A DNA stretch of 64,000 nucleotides from Spirosoma sordidisoli (GTDB taxonomy: Bacteria; Bacteroidota; Bacteroidia; Cytophagales; Spirosomataceae): the NCBI RefSeq assembly GCF_004138325.1, contig NZ_SBLB01000009.1, forward strand, positions 1 to 64,000, given 5' to 3'. A program made the translations under genes and the position numbers. This document shows positions 17,238-24,919 of the stretch, piece after piece (positions within the stretch are counted from its first letter, which is position 1; each line of letters starts with the position of its first letter). The notes beneath the pieces were generated by a model. The model made no database searches. It had not been told where the DNA came from and saw only the letters and a program-made list of their open reading frames with translations.

Positions 17238-18269
17238 TCAGAAGCTAACCGTCTGGGTAAGGTGAGTGGCCTGGCCATCGCCGTTGATCCGGACGGTAGC
17301 CGTCAGCGGTTTAGCTTCCCAGTTGATGGTGATCAAACCGTAGTTCAGTTTGGCAACCATCTCACCCACGCGGTGGCGGTTTGGTTCTTCATGCGGTTTC
17401 GACACGTGGGTCAGACCACTGCTGGTAATGTCGAAGAGGTCGTAGCCGAGGCCGGGAACCCGAACGCGCGACACTTCGGCAATATGCCGGTCACCACTAA
17501 GCAACAGTGCGCCCTTCGGCTTTGTTTTGGCCAGCAGGTCCAGAAAGCGCTGGCGGGCAACGGGAAAATTGCCCCATTTCTCGTAAGGGTGTTCTTCGGG
17601 CAGGAACTGAATCCCGCAGCCAATCAGATGAACATCCGCATCAGAGTTCGTGAGCTGTTTCTCCAGCCATGTCCACTGAGCCTCGCCCAGCAGATCGCCC
17701 GAAGGATCCGGTACGTTCAGCTTGCCTTCTTTCTTGAGCGGGTCGCGGAAGTAGCGGCCGTCGAGGAGGATGACCTTTACCCGTTTTCCGGCCGGGCCAT
17801 AGACGTGGGCTGAGTAGGCCCCTTCCTGCTTGCGAAGCGGATCGCTGGCCGGTACATCCAGAAAGTCGAGCATTAGCTGCTGGCTCTCCTTCCGACGCGG
17901 GTACTCTTTACCACCGTCATTCACCCCGTAATCATGATCGTCCCATACGCCGATGATCGAAGCCGACTGACGTAGCTGCTGGTAAACGGGGTTGGCTTTC
18001 TGACGATCGTACTTCGCTTTCAGGGTATCCATGTTTTCGGTATCCCCGTACACGTTGTCACCCAGCCAAATCCACACATTCGGCTTTTGGGCCACGATAT
18101 CATCCCACAGGGGCTGGGGGCGCTTCTGATCACTGCACGACCCGAACGCGATCGTTGAAATGGGCGCCTGGTCGGCCCGGTTATTGGTTTCCGCTTTAGG
18201 TGTGCGGCATCCGATAACGGCTGCGCAGCCCAGAAAGCCAAGGGCAAGTTGTTTGGTAAATGATAGCAT
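17238..18269 (-). CDS. phoD: PhoD-like alkaline phosphatase, lipoprotein
   Basis: 343 aa. The signal peptide ends in a lipobox-like AAVIGC with Cys21, so the enzyme is probably anchored to a membrane facing the periplasm. Metallophosphatase motifs are present: AFGSCSD, WLGDNVYGD, GVWDDHDYGVND and, near the C-terminal part, LLLSGDRHIAEV. It should hydrolyse phosphomonoesters or diesters using Ca/Fe or similar metals. A -7 box lies 19 nt upstream of the start. Length is shorter than classical Bacillus PhoD but typical of the Bacteroidetes type. Confidence 0.9.
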   Translation of the reverse strand: MLSFTKQLALGFLGCAAVIGCRTPKAETNNRADQAPISTIAFGSCSDQKRPQPLWDDIVAQKPNVWIWLGDNVYGDTENMDTLKAKYDRQKANPVYQQLRQSASIIGVWDDHDYGVNDGGKEYPRRKESQQLMLDFLDVPASDPLRKQEGAYSAHVYGPAGKRVKVILLDGRYFRDPLKKEGKLNVPDPSGDLLGEAQWTWLEKQLTNSDADVHLIGCGIQFLPEEHPYEKWGNFPVARQRFLDLLAKTKPKGALLLSGDRHIAEVSRVRVPGLGYDLFDITSSGLTHVSKPHEEPNRHRVGEMVAKLNYGLITINWEAKPLTATVRINGDGQATHLTQTVSF

Positions 18270-18288
18270 CGTTGACTGGTTAATTGCA

Positions 18289-18296
18289 CAAAACTA
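18289..18296 (-). promoter_or_regulatory. -7 box for the PhoD-like gene
   Basis: TAGTTTTG on the minus strand matches TAnnTTTG exactly and ends 19 nt before ATG 18269. No good TTTG was found at the -33 distance, so the call rests on the -7 box and its position. Confidence 0.5.
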
Positions 18297-18426
18297 GCTA
18301 GTCGATGGCGGACTAAGACTGACTTCAAGATTTGTTAATACAGGCTGAGGGGTGTTTCCCAGCGAAAAAAACGGGGGATGATTTATAATCCATAAAAATC
18401 TATTTAGTATACAGAGGCAACTGTTG

Positions 18427-18434
18427 TAGTTTTG
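18427..18434 (+). promoter_or_regulatory. -7 box for the glycosyltransferase gene
   Basis: TAGTTTTG matches TAnnTTTG and ends 24 nt before ATG 18459. It overlaps the in-frame TTG at 18432 that would give a longer protein, so it argues for ATG 18459 as the true start. Confidence 0.5.
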
Positions 18435-18458
18435 GCGCCAGTCACCGATACAGCCTGC

Positions 18459-19658
18459 ATGAATCGCTCACGTTATCAAAAAGTCATCCTGTTTTTTGGC
18501 AGAGAACCGGTACTGCTCACTGTATATGGCCTGATCACCCTGCTCGCCAGTATCCAGCAGTATCTGTTGACGCCCACGTCTGTTGCCGGTAGTGAACAGT
18601 TGTATACGCATTACAACAACTATGTAATTTTCAAGAATTCGTTCTTCCACCTGCTCGCCAATCAAAACCTGTACACTTACTACCTGGCCGAACAGTGGGA
18701 TCTGTATAAGTACTCACCTACGTTTGCGCTGCTCATGGCCCCGCTGGCGTGGCTGCCCAACTGGCTGGGTCTCTTTCTCTGGAATGCGCTCAACACGCTG
18801 GTCCTTTTTTTCGGCATAAAACATCTACCCCGATTGTCCCGGGAAACAACCGTTAAACTGAGGTGGTTTGTCCTGATCGAGCTGCTGACCTCCATTCAGA
18901 ATTCGCAAAGCAACGGGTTGATTCTGGGTATGCTGATCTGGAGTTTTATTTTCCTGGAGCGGGGGCGGCTGATCTGGGCCACCCTGTTGATGCTGGGCAG
19001 TGTTTTTATAAAAATCTTTGGGGTTGTAGCGTTTATGCTGTTCCTGCTATATCCCCGCAAACCGGTAGCCATGGCGTATACCCTGGTCTGGACCCTGATT
19101 TTACTACTTCTGCCCCTGGTGGTCATAACGGGCCCGCAACTGCTGGCCCAGTATCAGAACTGGTGGGTCATGTTACAGGCCGACCATTCAAGCTCGCTGG
19201 GTTATTCGGTCATGGGCTGGTTATCGACCTGGTTTTCAGCGGAACCTCCCAAACTGCTCGTCGTTGGGCTCGGGGCGATGTTATTATTGGTTCCGCTAGT
19301 CCGCTTGTCGCTCTATGCCGACTACGGCTACCGGCTGCTGCTGCTGGCTTCGGTGCTGATCTGGGTGGTTATCTTCAACCACAAGGCCGAGTCGCCGACC
19401 TTTATTATTGCCATGGGGGGGGTGGCCATCTGGTACTTTACCAGGACAGCTACCGCTATGGACCGGGTGCTCGTTCTGCTGGCTTTTGTCTTTACGTCAC
19501 TCTCGCCGACCGATGTTTTTCCGGCCGGCCTGCGCCAGTCACTCGTTGAGCCTTATGTCTTCAAAGGCGTCTTCTGCATCGCCATCTGGGGGCGGCTGAC
19601 CTATGAACTCCTGACTCGGGACAGGAAGCCAACCCGCCCGGAATTGACCCCGGTTTGA
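18459..19658 (+). CDS. GT87-like membrane glycosyltransferase (DUF2029)
   Basis: 399 aa from ATG 18459, polytopic with about ten hydrophobic helices. The layout matches polyprenyl-phosphate-dependent GT-C mannosyl- or arabinosyltransferases of the DUF2029/GT87 group: an extracytoplasmic loop after helix 1 with YNNYVIFKNSFFHL and then DLYKYSPTFALLMAPLAWLP, a hallmark segment near residues 85-110. It should transfer a sugar outside the inner membrane. No partner glycan genes are nearby. The acceptor is unknown. Confidence 0.8.
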   Translation: MNRSRYQKVILFFGREPVLLTVYGLITLLASIQQYLLTPTSVAGSEQLYTHYNNYVIFKNSFFHLLANQNLYTYYLAEQWDLYKYSPTFALLMAPLAWLPNWLGLFLWNALNTLVLFFGIKHLPRLSRETTVKLRWFVLIELLTSIQNSQSNGLILGMLIWSFIFLERGRLIWATLLMLGSVFIKIFGVVAFMLFLLYPRKPVAMAYTLVWTLILLLLPLVVITGPQLLAQYQNWWVMLQADHSSSLGYSVMGWLSTWFSAEPPKLLVVGLGAMLLLVPLVRLSLYADYGYRLLLLASVLIWVVIFNHKAESPTFIIAMGGVAIWYFTRTATAMDRVLVLLAFVFTSLSPTDVFPAGLRQSLVEPYVFKGVFCIAIWGRLTYELLTRDRKPTRPELTPV

Positions 19659-19726
19659 GCAAAACGAGCAAAAAAGGGTTGAATTTTAAGCTAGAACGCC
19701 TACTTTAGTCTAGCGAATCGTTGTCA

Positions 19727-19770
19727 GGCTAATCAGATTCTAAGCAGCCGCTAAGTAGTTTCTAAGCAAA
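19727..19770 (+). promoter_or_regulatory. Four 11-bp direct repeats, probable OmpR/PhoB-type site
   Basis: Four consecutive 11-mers: GGCTAATCAGA, TTCTAAGCAGC, CGCTAAGTAGT, TTCTAAGCAAA. Each has CTAAK at the same place. The 11-bp period matches head-to-tail binding by OmpR-family response regulators. The array lies about 170 bp upstream of the sterol desaturase-like gene. The same order of half-sites recurs at 22738-22781. Confidence 0.6.
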
Positions 19771-19939
19771 TTCCGGTTCTTTTGGGCCAAACCTGACGGC
19801 CTGAGTGAGTCGTCCCTGGTTTAGAAAAGTCAACCCAGCGTTGTGAAGATGCAGATCCTGCAGAACGCCTTTCGTCGTGACGTAGACAAGGACAGCCAGT
19901 TGACTACGTTTTTTATCAGCAACCTGTTAGTACTCCGCT

Positions 19940-20875
19940 ATGAACACTTCTTTTTTCGGTGCTCCCCCCATTTCATTAGACCAGCTTGGTCCCGTCGAGC
20001 AGTCGGCTCCCAACCTCATCCTATGGGCTGTTCCCTTTATGATCCTGTTTACCGCAATCGAGATGATAGCGGCCTATGTGGAAGAAAAGCCGTTTTACGA
20101 ACGCAAAGAAACGGTCGGTTCGGTGCTGGTAGGGCTGGGGGCGCTGGCCGTAGGAGCAGCCACCAAACTCGCGCTACTGTATGCCATCGTCTGGATCTAC
20201 AATGCCCTTCCCTGGCGCATGGAGCTGGCCTGGTGGACACTGCTTCCGTGTTACGTGATTTTTGACTTCTTCAGCTACTGGGCGCACCGCATCTCGCACG
20301 AGCAGCGGTTCTGGTGGGCGACCCATGTGGTACACCACTCCGGTGAGCATTATAACCTGAGCGTTTCGTTCCGGCTAAGCTGGGTGCAGCATCTGAAAAT
20401 TATTTTCTTCCTGCCGGTGGCGCTGATCGGGTTCCACCCGGTTATCTTCTTCACCACCAACCAGATTGCCGTTCTGTTTCAGTTCTGGGTGCATACGGAA
20501 TATATTGGTAAACTGCCCCGCTGGGTCGAGTATGTTTTCGCGACGCCCTCGAACCACCGGGTCCACCACGGTTCGCAACCCAAATACATTGACAAGAACT
20601 ACGGCGCCACCTTTATCTTCTGGGATCGGTTGTTCGGCACCTATCAACCCGAAGAAGAGCGGCCGATTTATGGCATCACGACCAATATTGAACAGAAAGG
20701 TAACCCGTTTCACATCAACTTTCACGAGTTTGCCGACATGGCCCGCGATGTGAAGAAAGCCCGTGGTCTGCGCCAGAAGCTGTTCTACGTGTTCGGTAGC
20801 CCCATCAAAATCGCCGAAACCAAGCAGGCAGGTGAGGCCAGGCCCGAACCAGCAGAAATGCCTTCGGTTGCCTGA
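19940..20875 (+). CDS. Sterol desaturase/fatty acid hydroxylase family protein
   Basis: 311 aa integral membrane di-iron oxygenase. The histidine clusters are HRISH (116-120), HVVHH (129-133), a lone His185 and HRVHH (206-210), a complete FA_hydroxylase set. About four to five membrane helices surround them. It would hydroxylate or desaturate a lipid such as a fatty acid, carotenoid or sterol-like substrate at the cytoplasmic face. It stands alone, with the 11-bp repeat array upstream and a bidirectional hairpin downstream. The C-terminal 40 residues are charged and probably flexible. Confidence 0.9.
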   Translation: MNTSFFGAPPISLDQLGPVEQSAPNLILWAVPFMILFTAIEMIAAYVEEKPFYERKETVGSVLVGLGALAVGAATKLALLYAIVWIYNALPWRMELAWWTLLPCYVIFDFFSYWAHRISHEQRFWWATHVVHHSGEHYNLSVSFRLSWVQHLKIIFFLPVALIGFHPVIFFTTNQIAVLFQFWVHTEYIGKLPRWVEYVFATPSNHRVHHGSQPKYIDKNYGATFIFWDRLFGTYQPEEERPIYGITTNIEQKGNPFHINFHEFADMARDVKKARGLRQKLFYVFGSPIKIAETKQAGEARPEPAEMPSVA

Positions 20876-20900
20876 TAAGCCAAAGCCAATCTAGTTTATA

Positions 20901-20942
20901 AAGCCAGGCGGGGCCTTTGATATCAAAGACCCTGACTGGCTT
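20901..20942. terminator. Bidirectional hairpin between convergent genes
   Basis: The outer arms AAGCCAG (20901-20907) and CTGGCTT (20936-20942) enclose the palindrome CTTTGATATCAAAG (20915-20928) with small mismatched segments between. It lies exactly between the hydroxylase stop (20875) and the DUF1304 stop (20974), and would serve both. Confidence 0.65.
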
Positions 20943-20973
20943 ATTTCATGACCTGATAGTTATCGCTGCTGAC

Positions 20974-21342
20974 CTATCCCCGGCTGAGGAGCGTACATAC
21001 CAGCGCGATCAGGGCCGGTACCGCCTGGATGAAGAAAATAGAGCGCTGGGCAGTTACGGCCCCAAACACACCGGCAACAATCACGCATCCCAGAAAAAAG
21101 CAGGCGACATGAACCTGCCAGACCGGGTCCTGAATCAGCAACGACCAAACCAGCCCGGCCGCCAGAAAACCGTTGTACAACCCCTGATTGGCCGCCAGCG
21201 ATTTCGTCGGCTCGAACAGTTCGGGCGGGAATGACCGGAAGGTTTTACGACCCCGGGTTGTCCAGGCAAACATTTCCAGCCAGAGAATGTACAGGTGTTC
21301 AACGGCAACCAGTCCAACGAAAATCTGAGCGACTACTTTCAT
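20974..21342 (-). CDS. DUF1304 family membrane protein
   Basis: 122 aa with four hydrophobic helices; matches DUF1304 by length and by the start VAQIFVGLVAVEHLYILWLEMFAW and the central segment LAANQGLYNGFLAAGLVWS. Function unknown in the family. Single gene convergent with the hydroxylase. It starts at ATG 21342. Confidence 0.88.
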   Translation of the reverse strand: MKVVAQIFVGLVAVEHLYILWLEMFAWTTRGRKTFRSFPPELFEPTKSLAANQGLYNGFLAAGLVWSLLIQDPVWQVHVACFFLGCVIVAGVFGAVTAQRSIFFIQAVPALIALVCTLLSRG

Positions 21343-21447
21343 GGCACGATGGGTTTAGATGTATACACACAAAGCCAGGGTAAGCAAATCGGGCCTGCCC
21401 TGGGCTTTACCGATGAACAAGGGTACGAATTTCGTTCGCTAAACCAG

Positions 21448-22629
21448 CTAGATCGGTAAATAAATGCTAAAGACAGCGCCCTGCCCCGGATTACCAGTTG
21501 CCTTTATAAATCCGCCGTGGTTCAGAACCACCTTCTTGGCAATGGCCAGCCCTATGCCGGTTCCGGGGTATTCGGTGCGGTTATGCAGCCGTTGAAAGGC
21601 ACCGAAAATTTGATCCGCGTAGGCCTGATCAAAGCCGATGCCGTTGTCCTGAACCTCGATCAGATGGTAGGTCGGTCGGGCGCTGATGGGAGTAAACTCG
21701 ACGGGTAGCTCGTGGGCCTGAACCGTTCGGCTATGTATGATAACGTGGGGGGATTCGCCGGGGCGGGTAAATTTGATGGCGTTGGTCAGCAGATTCTGAA
21801 AGAGCTGGTTGAGCTGGCTTGCGTCGCATTTTACTTCGGCCATGGGGGCAACCTCAATCCGGGCGTTAGTCTCGCCGATGACAACTTCAAGGGCGGTCAG
21901 CACGGTGTCAATAATGTCGTTCAGATTGTTTTTCCGGAAGGTATCGGGCTGTCGGGTCAATCGCGAATAGTCGAGCAGGTCGTTGATCAGCGCCGACATG
22001 CGGACCGACGCGTTTTTCATTCGATTGAGCAGGTCGGTTCCGTGGTTCCCGAGTTGCGCGGCATAGATATCGATCATCATGTCGCCGAACTGCTGAATTT
22101 TTCGGAGTGGCTCCTGTAGATCGTGACTCGCTACGTACGAGAATTCGAGCAACTCCTGGTTCGAGCGCATCAACTCCTGATTAAGGGTGACCAGCTCACT
22201 GGTCTGATGCTTCAGCACGAGCTGCATCTGTTTGACCGAGGTAACATCAGACGTGATAAGCACCAGTCTGTTTTCGTACCGGCTCACTACCAGGTCGAAC
22301 CAGCCGTCAATCCCGTCCCAGGCATAGGCCAGCTCTGATCGTTGGTAGGGTTGGCCGGTATGCAGCACCTTCAGGTATTCGTCATACAATCCCCTTGATT
22401 TGGCGCTGGGGAAAAGCTGGAGGTAGGAAACCGGCCGGGGCAAATCGGCCGGTAAGGCGCCCCCATACATTTCCCGTATCCGGTTGTTGACATACACGAA
22501 GTTAAAATCGATTACCTGCCCCTGCTCGTCAGTTATAGGCTCAAAAATGGCAACCCCTAGCTGAGTCGAATCAAGGATATGGCGCAGAAACGAAAGTTCA
22601 TTGATCAGAGCGGAAGGCAAAGCAGACAT
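21448..22629 (-). CDS. PAS-domain sensor histidine kinase
   Basis: 393 aa from ATG 22629 (a TTG two codons earlier is unlikely). No membrane segments, so cytoplasmic. An N-terminal PAS domain (about 14-135) precedes a coiled-coil linker (LKHQTSELVTLNQELMRSNQELLE). The H-box ASHDLQEPLRKI has His169, then N-box NLLTNAIKF, G1 VQDNGIGFD and G2 GTGIGLAI. It resembles the orphan PAS kinases abundant in Bacteroidetes. No response regulator gene is adjacent. It is divergent from the GH13/trehalose block, with the 11-bp repeat array in the shared region. Confidence 0.93.
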   Translation of the reverse strand: MSALPSALINELSFLRHILDSTQLGVAIFEPITDEQGQVIDFNFVYVNNRIREMYGGALPADLPRPVSYLQLFPSAKSRGLYDEYLKVLHTGQPYQRSELAYAWDGIDGWFDLVVSRYENRLVLITSDVTSVKQMQLVLKHQTSELVTLNQELMRSNQELLEFSYVASHDLQEPLRKIQQFGDMMIDIYAAQLGNHGTDLLNRMKNASVRMSALINDLLDYSRLTRQPDTFRKNNLNDIIDTVLTALEVVIGETNARIEVAPMAEVKCDASQLNQLFQNLLTNAIKFTRPGESPHVIIHSRTVQAHELPVEFTPISARPTYHLIEVQDNGIGFDQAYADQIFGAFQRLHNRTEYPGTGIGLAIAKKVVLNHGGFIKATGNPGQGAVFSIYLPI

Positions 22630-22737
22630 AATCAATAGTATTTGAATAATCTACTAAATCAGAAGGGTAAAGTTTAGGGCCAGACCGATAGTTTACTGAA
22701 TGGTAGATGGCCAAACAAGGGAATGGCCGGCGCGGTA

Positions 22738-22781
22738 ATCTAATGTTTTTCTAAGATTAGGTTAAGTTCATTCTAAGTAGT
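22738..22781 (+). promoter_or_regulatory. Second array of four 11-bp direct repeats
   Basis: Four consecutive 11-mers: ATCTAATGTTT, TTCTAAGATTA, GGTTAAGTTCA, TTCTAAGTAGT. Order and spacing match the array at 19727-19770, including CTAAT in the first unit and TTCTAAG in units two and four. It ends 46 bp before a small membrane ORF (22828) and lies between the histidine kinase and the GH13 gene. A response regulator site is predicted; the strand is given from the repeat direction. Confidence 0.62.
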
Positions 22782-22827
22782 TGCCCCGTAGTTTGTTGGT
22801 TATCGCTGGTTGATCAACAATAAGCCT

Positions 22828-22983
22828 ATGTTTTTACTGCTCCGACTGCTAAAACCGCTGGCTGTCCTTACGGTTTTTGCCTCTCTCTTTTCCGTTGTGC
22901 AGCTATGCAGGGCTGTCAACATGCTGCGCAAACGCATACAATTTGGCGGATTTCTGGTTTATACAACCAGAGAGGACGGCTAA
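22828..22983 (+). CDS. Small membrane protein, 51 aa
   Basis: ATG 22828 to TAA 22983. The N-terminal part (MFLLLRLLKPLAVLTVFASL) gives one hydrophobic helix, followed by a basic stretch (NMLRKRIQFGG) and a short polar tail. It lies 46 bp after the 11-bp repeat array and 78 bp before the GH13 start, so it could be a first gene of that operon or a leader peptide. No family recognised; short length keeps confidence low. Confidence 0.35.
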   Translation: MFLLLRLLKPLAVLTVFASLFSVVQLCRAVNMLRKRIQFGGFLVYTTREDG

Positions 22984-23061
22984 CCGGCTACTCATAGGCC
23001 GGGTTTTTGGCTGATATGTCGACCGATGTCATGTTCTCAACTCACGTTACTAAAAAGCACC

Positions 23062-24825
23062 ATGGGCCAGGTAGAATTAAACAGACGAACACTCGGCGTT
23101 ACGTTCGATGCCGGGCAGAAAGCGAAGATACGTCTTTGGGCTCCGTATGCCAGTCAGGTGGCCCTCACCATCAATCGCGACAGCCTCACACTGCCGCTCA
23201 CCCGGTCTGAGTTGGGCTACTGGTCCGCTGAAACAGATCAGCTCAAGCCCGGCGATCGGTATTCGTTTGTCCTTGAAAACGAAGAAGAGTACGCTGACCC
23301 GGCCTCGCTGGTTCAACCCGATGGGGTTTACGGCCCCTCCCAGGCGTTCGACACCAGCGCCTTTTACTGGGAGGATACCTGCTGGGTCAATCCGCCTTTC
23401 GATGAATACATCATTTACGAACTGGATGTATACACGTTCTCGGCCGAGGGCACTTTTATGGGTATTGCCGACAAGCTCGGGTACCTAAAGGCGCTGGGGG
23501 TAAACGCCATCGTAATACGACCCGTCACGCCCTTTCCCGATGCCCAGAAGGGGCACCACCCCGATATTTTTATGTATGCGGTGCAGGCTTCGTACGGCGG
23601 GCCAGGCCAGTTGCAGAAACTGGTCAATGCCTGCCATTATGAAGGCATCGCCGTAACGGTCGACCTGTCCTACAATCATGTCGACCAGCAGAAGCAGTAT
23701 CTGGAAGACGTAGCCGCGCGTTGCACCGGATCGGATGATCGCAACCGGCGCCGAACGGGCAATAACGGTCGGGCCTGGCGGCAGGCGCGTCGGCAATACA
23801 TCGTTGAAAACGCGTTGATGTGGCTGCGTGATTTTCACGTCGATGCCCTCCGCTTAAACGATCTTCAGGTGCTGCCCGATGCGGAAGCCGTTCTGAGCGA
23901 CATCCGGCAGCAGGCCGACGCGCTGACCGGGTTAACCGGACGGCATTATTACCTCCTGGTCGAAGATAGTCCCGAACAGGAAGCTGATCAGGATGCCGAA
24001 CCGATGGGCGGGGGACGCCCTGTCAAAGCTGACCAGGCCTATCGGAATTATTACGAAACAGACGGTCATACCAGGAAAGCCTACCGCGAAGATTTTATCT
24101 ACGACAGGCAGTTCTCTTCGGTGCTCCGCGAACTCTTCGGTCGGGAGGCAGAGACGATCGTTAGTGAGCCCAGTGTGATGTTTACCCGCCCCCACGAAGC
24201 CGGACACGGACTTTCGGCAACTGAAGAGGGGGGGGGGCAGCCAAGCTTCGAGTCTATGAAACTCATGGCTGGCTCCATCCTGGTGAGTCCGTACGTGCCT
24301 TCCCTGTTCATGGGCGACGAATGGGGCGGGACCAATCCCTTCGCCGTGCTGACGCCTGCTGAGGGCGGTACGGAGGCCTCTGCTGACACCGACCAGGATC
24401 TGGCTGCGGCTGCTTCAGACGCCCAACCCGACGAGACGAATAAGACGCTCTATGCCTACTATCAGGCGCTTACCCGCCTTCGTCGACAGCAACCGGCCCT
24501 GTATCATCTGAACCGGAAACAAACGTCGGTCAATCAGCAACCTGATCAGGAAACCATGGTGGTTCACCGTTGGTACGAACGGAATGACATCTTATGCCTG
24601 ATGAATTTTTCGGAAGAGAAACGAGAAATCACCGTACCTGCCCTCAACACCTACTGGCATAAACTGATCGACTCGGCCGATCCGGCCTGGCTTGGCCCCG
24701 AAGCCGGACCCGAATGGTTGTCGGACGGTGATACGATTACCCTGCAGCCCGAGTCGATTTTGATCTATAAAGGCTGCGACCAGCCCGACCCCCAGGCCTG
24801 CGCCGATGAACACGTCAGCGTCTGA
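23062..24825 (+). CDS. TreZ-like GH13 protein with substituted catalytic residues
   Basis: 587 aa from ATG 23062; ATG 23026 would add 12 residues not expected in the family. Overall it follows malto-oligosyltrehalose trehalohydrolase: N-terminal CBM48-like domain (IRLWAPYASQVALTI), then YELDVYTF, NAIVIRPV, YAVQASYGGP, VDLSYNHVD, ENALMWLRDFHVDALRL, SPYVPSLFMGDEWG and a C-terminal beta domain. The nucleophile motif RLD reads RLN (Asn266). The third acidic motif NHD reads PHE (Glu379). Only the acid/base Glu301 (LLVEDS) remains. It is therefore probably not an active hydrolase and may bind glucans or act as a scaffold or sensor. The fused trehalose synthase gene lies 2.9 kb downstream. Confidence 0.85.
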   Translation: MGQVELNRRTLGVTFDAGQKAKIRLWAPYASQVALTINRDSLTLPLTRSELGYWSAETDQLKPGDRYSFVLENEEEYADPASLVQPDGVYGPSQAFDTSAFYWEDTCWVNPPFDEYIIYELDVYTFSAEGTFMGIADKLGYLKALGVNAIVIRPVTPFPDAQKGHHPDIFMYAVQASYGGPGQLQKLVNACHYEGIAVTVDLSYNHVDQQKQYLEDVAARCTGSDDRNRRRTGNNGRAWRQARRQYIVENALMWLRDFHVDALRLNDLQVLPDAEAVLSDIRQQADALTGLTGRHYYLLVEDSPEQEADQDAEPMGGGRPVKADQAYRNYYETDGHTRKAYREDFIYDRQFSSVLRELFGREAETIVSEPSVMFTRPHEAGHGLSATEEGGGQPSFESMKLMAGSILVSPYVPSLFMGDEWGGTNPFAVLTPAEGGTEASADTDQDLAAAASDAQPDETNKTLYAYYQALTRLRRQQPALYHLNRKQTSVNQQPDQETMVVHRWYERNDILCLMNFSEEKREITVPALNTYWHKLIDSADPAWLGPEAGPEWLSDGDTITLQPESILIYKGCDQPDPQACADEHVSV

Positions 24826-24919
24826 CACGTAATGATTGGTAATTAGGGGCGCTGCGTTCAAACACAGCGTCAGGGAAAAGGTTAACTAAGTACGACCTTT
24901 TCTACTCAACATCTTCTGA

